Shown: piece by piece, positions 60,709 to 64,000 of the stretch | Layout: each line of letters opens with the position of its first letter | How positions within the stretch are numbered: the stretch's first letter is position 1 | Assembly (NCBI GenBank): GCA_000711775.1 | Contig: ARYC01018455.1 | Coordinates: 1-64,000, forward strand | Source: Oxytricha trifallax | Lineage: Eukaryota > Ciliophora > Spirotrichea > Sporadotrichida > Oxytrichidae | DNA length: 64,000 nucleotides | Direction: 5' to 3' | Notes under the pieces: model-generated | The model's input: only the letters and a program-made list of their open reading frames with translations | Database searches by the model: none | What the model was told of the DNA's origin: nothing | Program-made: the position numbers and the translations under genes

Positions 60709-63700
60709 TCACTGTTCTTCTTGTTAATTTTAAGCGGTGACTCCTGCTACTTATTGAGCTTAGGCAATTAGGTCTTGCAGTTCAGGCTTGTCCTCCATTA
60801 AAGCCAACATCAAATTTTTGGATTTCTGTAAAGTTTTCATTAATTTACCCACTACAACGTTCCCTGTTAATTAAGATCCTTGGTTATTGTAAACAAACTT
60901 ATAATCATTAAAACTCTTGAGAGTATGGTAATTTCCTTATCTAATACCAGATGTAATATATATATTTATCCTATTTATTAATAATTGCTTAACTTCCACC
61001 CTCAAAGCCGTGGACTAAGCCTTACAATCTTTCCACTTCACTTTTAAGTTCCTTGTTTCTTTGCTAGAACTATCTCATATTGAAGGATGATTCATTCATT
61101 ATACGTTAAGCTGTCTACTCCGATTCTTAAAGTTTTAAAACTGTGGCATCATTTAGAAAGTATTCATAAATTCTCCAAATTAAGAGTATAATGCTAAAAT
61201 ATAGACACATAATAAAGTTTATATTAATATCATAAGACTTTTGAAGATCATTAAGTTACTGAGTAGTCTTTTTAAGTTCATTTTAAGCAATGGTCAACTG
61301 AGTTTGTAATAATTAGTTTTGTTATTATAGTTAATTGAGTTAAGTTTAGAGTTGTTAGATTTGCTGATTGGATTGTGCGACTGCGGCTGTCTGCTACTGT
61401 TGTTAAGAAGCGTTTACTACAACTCTTGATGATTAAGGCTGGGGTATTGTATGCATTTAATGCACAATTAAGAAGGGTTTATAATTTTTTTGATAAACTT
61501 TCTATCTTATCAAACTTTAAACAATACAGCTTACTATGGTACTTGCTGCTATATCTATGGTTAAACTTAAGGAGTGCCACTGCCGCCAGTTTGTGCATTA
61601 ATTTTCAGTTTTTACTGCATTTAAGTAATTACTCTGTGCTGAGTCTCTAGTTTGGACTTCTGACTCTCGGTTACAGTTTTTAATCTATCAACTTCCTATT
61701 CGATTAATTTTTGTTTATCTTGGTATTCTTGTTCTTTTTATTGATATTACTAGGCTAGATTATCAAAACTTATTATATAAGAAAAATACAATTAATTTTT
61801 AATGTTTTATTCAGATATAAATAATATTTAAATTTAAATCACCAGCTTCATTCTAATCTAATCGAGAATAAGCATAGAATAATTTGATTAACTGATCAAT
61901 TTGACTTTTTTTTTTATTTTAGTTTTTAATGAAAGTGGAATTTATAATTAAAGACTCTAGTAAGATGCCATAATATCCTCAATCTCAGTGTAATCATGAG
62001 CCAAAAGTTCTAACAAATCGCTGTCTAATTAAGGAATGGTTTAAATTTCTTGGTTTGTTGTAATCTTCTAATTTGTTTCGTCTTTCATTTCCTAGTCAGT
62101 ATCGTTCTAATTCTTCAGATATTTACATTACTTAAAGTACATGTAAATTTAATACCAATTTTTAAATTTTGCTTATCTTTTAATATAATTTTGAAGATAT
62201 GCTCTCTCAAGTATTTGACTACGCATGCACTGATAGTTTTCCTTGACGATGTCAATTGAGCCCTCCAACTCTAGAATTCTCTCCCTCTACTAAACTTCCT
62301 TAACTCTCAATTCGTTAATCAAAATGTTCTGCTCTCTCAGCAACTTGCTTAAATTTTCGTCCAGAGTGGCTTTTTAGAATTCAGTGCCGATAATTGAAAG
62401 AGTTTAAATGTAGTTGGTCAAGTGGTTGAGTTGGGATTGGGAATCTTGGAGGTCTTAACGTGTTGAGGTCAGAGTTCTGGTTAGTTCCTTCACTTAGAGG
62501 GTTAATGCTGTGTGCTCAGATATCTTTACATTTAACATGTAATTAATGTTTAATCAATACAGAATTTTTTTTAATGGATTCATTTTAAAGTAACTTGATG
62601 ATAAATATCTTCAAATCATAATCCTTCATAATTTTAATGGCATCTAATCTATATTCCAAAAGTCTCTTAGATTTCTAATTATTTTCCTCTTCTAATTTCA
62701 CAACTTTATTTCTCATCTATTCTTGCTCATTCAACAATTGTTCTTAAGAGGATTATAAAAGAGTCACTTGTGATTCCAAAACCTGAATTTATTGGTTCAA
62801 AGCTTCTATGATGGGGTTCTTGTCTGGCTTATGAATTGAGTCTTTGATTTCTTAGAATGTCTCATCCTGCTTTAATTTTTACTCTCTTAAGAGTATATAA
62901 TTCTTCAACTTTTAACCTTAAAATATTTACAAAATTAATAGTTAAAATCATTTTGAGTTAAAGCTGTTCCTCTAGATAGAGGAAAATCTTCTCTAATCTA
63001 GAATCAGACTGAATACTTTAAGATTGTTGAGCAAATCCCTTCTGAATAGATTTAATCAAATTTTCTAGTAAAAGTTTTTCTTGAAGCTTAGATTTCTCTA
63101 TTTCTTTCAAATGATCCATAAAATCTTTTTAATCTATCTAATTTTGAGAATTTTAGAACTATGATCTTAAAATATATGCATTTCTATTTAAAATTCTATT
63201 TTTTATTCTGAGAAATCATTGATAAGATAGTAAGACTGTAAATAATCACAAATATTTCAATATAATTTGGATCTCAAAATGATAGTGCATCTTAGATGAA
63301 GCTGATAGAATAATTCTTTCATTTATTTTTCAGATTCTATCAATGGTACTTCTTTCTATAATTCACTATATTAATCTCTTAATATGTTGAGGAGTGCTTC
63401 TTATTGCTAAATTTATTGCTTCATATTTTTCACCTCTTTTTATGATTACTTATAGTATGTGGATAAGATTTATGAATAAATTAATTTAGCAAATTAAAGT
63501 TGCCCCCTATGAGTATTATTTTGTTAAAATTTAGAACACTATAACTTTAAAAATAAAAAAATTTAGTGGACATGGTTTGATTTATCTAATTAGCTTCTTG
63601 TAGTTCCAATTCCATAATCTTAATATTCTCTTAAAGCTCCTCCAAATCAATTAACCGCTTATTTTCATTCACAAGTCTCTAATTTTCTTCTTAGAGTTGG

Positions 63701-64000
63701 CAGATTTTAAAGGTATAGTCGATCTCTTTTTTTCTTAAATCACTGGTTATAGTTGATTGTTCAGAGAATTACTTCATTTGTCTTTCAATCAGTCTTCTTA
63801 AACTATCCAGCTAGAAACTTATAATTCAAGTTTAAGGTACATACATTGAAAAGACTTTATGAGAAATTTTGCAACTTTAAAATTCTAGAAAATTCTAGAA
63901 AATTAATTTTTATATTATTTAAACCGTCTTAATTCTATTAATTCTCAATTTTAACACCTAATGGGCCTTATAAACCTCTAGCTACATTCAATTAATGCTG
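60709..64000 (-). CDS. Long coiled-coil protein, 5' end outside the window
   Basis: Minus-strand blocks all have heptad-like, Gln/Glu/Leu/Lys-rich sequence: about 63810-63580 (EENQRLVNENKRLIDLEEL), 63435-63245 (QQEALLNILRDQYSELQKE), 63165-62945 (DHLKEIEKSKLQEKLLLEN), 62915-62590 (IEALNQQIQVLESQVTLLQ). Further blocks: 62530-62230 (LTRTLTSTRQDLQDSQSQL), 61760-61500 (EQEVDRLKTVTESQKSKLE), 61400-61200 (QQLQTQLNQLQQQNQLLQ), 61165-60990 (QQRNKELKSEVERLQGLVH) and 60890-60709 (NVVVGKLMKTLQKSKNLML, ending QNQQEEQ at TGA 60709-60711). AT-rich breaks separate the blocks. It is probably a structural or scaffold protein (basal body, cortex or Golgi type), but no family-specific motif is visible. Convergent with the MFS gene. 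Confidence 0.65.

Overview
This window reads as germline (micronuclear) DNA of a spirotrich ciliate of the Oxytricha/Stylonychia type. It is very AT-rich. Its long reading frames stay open only if TAA and TAG are read as glutamine, with TGA as the only stop, so under the standard code almost every gene looks shattered. Genes are cut into short coding blocks (macronuclear-destined segments, MDS) by AT-rich inserts (internal eliminated sequences, IES). In many cases I can see the short direct repeat (pointer) at both ends of an insert, and deleting one copy plus the insert restores the frame. Introns are small (about 26-120 nt) and mostly begin GTAAG. A complete 4.1-kb transposon ends in CAAAACCCCAAAACCC, the telomere repeat of these ciliates, which is the hallmark of TBE elements of Oxytricha.

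Layout. 1-980: fragment of an unknown gene. 985-2680: truncated TBE. 2996-6936 (-): ciliate-type membrane protein in at least five blocks. 7830-9445 (-): another membrane protein. 10099-13383 (-): uninterrupted MULE/FAR1-type transposase frame with one in-frame TGA. 14530-14727 (+): last coding block of GET3, about 10 kb from and inverted to the rest of that gene (25023-26612, -). 14899-17695 (-): thioredoxin-fold (PDI-like) ER protein with a MITE in an intron. 18008-23172 (+): multi-pass membrane protein interrupted by an 814-bp palindrome. 23402-24420 (-): unknown gene. 26771-27605 (+): possible OB-fold protein. 27855-31612 (+): secreted leucine-rich-repeat protein interrupted by an intact-looking Merlin/IS1595-type transposon. 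31751-39703 (+): CNG/EAG-like K+ channel interrupted by the complete TBE. About 40200-46145 (-): unknown acidic, Asn-rich protein in many small blocks. 46192-48950 (+): multi-pass membrane protein, with a stray AGC-kinase fragment in one insert. 49073-50935 (+): second K+ channel, present only to S5. 51023-56121 (-): MSH6-like mismatch-repair protein. 56665-60023 (+): MFS transporter split by a second MITE. 60709-64000 (-): coiled-coil protein running off the window.

The genes share no pathway. In these ciliates each usually becomes its own macronuclear nanochromosome (family knowledge). What links them is genome architecture: a TBE, a Merlin element, three MITEs and a palindrome lie in or beside genes. 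For the TBE, the Merlin element, the palindrome and one MITE, excision at the flanking repeat gives an uninterrupted frame; the other two MITEs lie in an intron and in a 3' flank. All calls rest on reading by eye. Block boundaries without a stated pointer are approximate.
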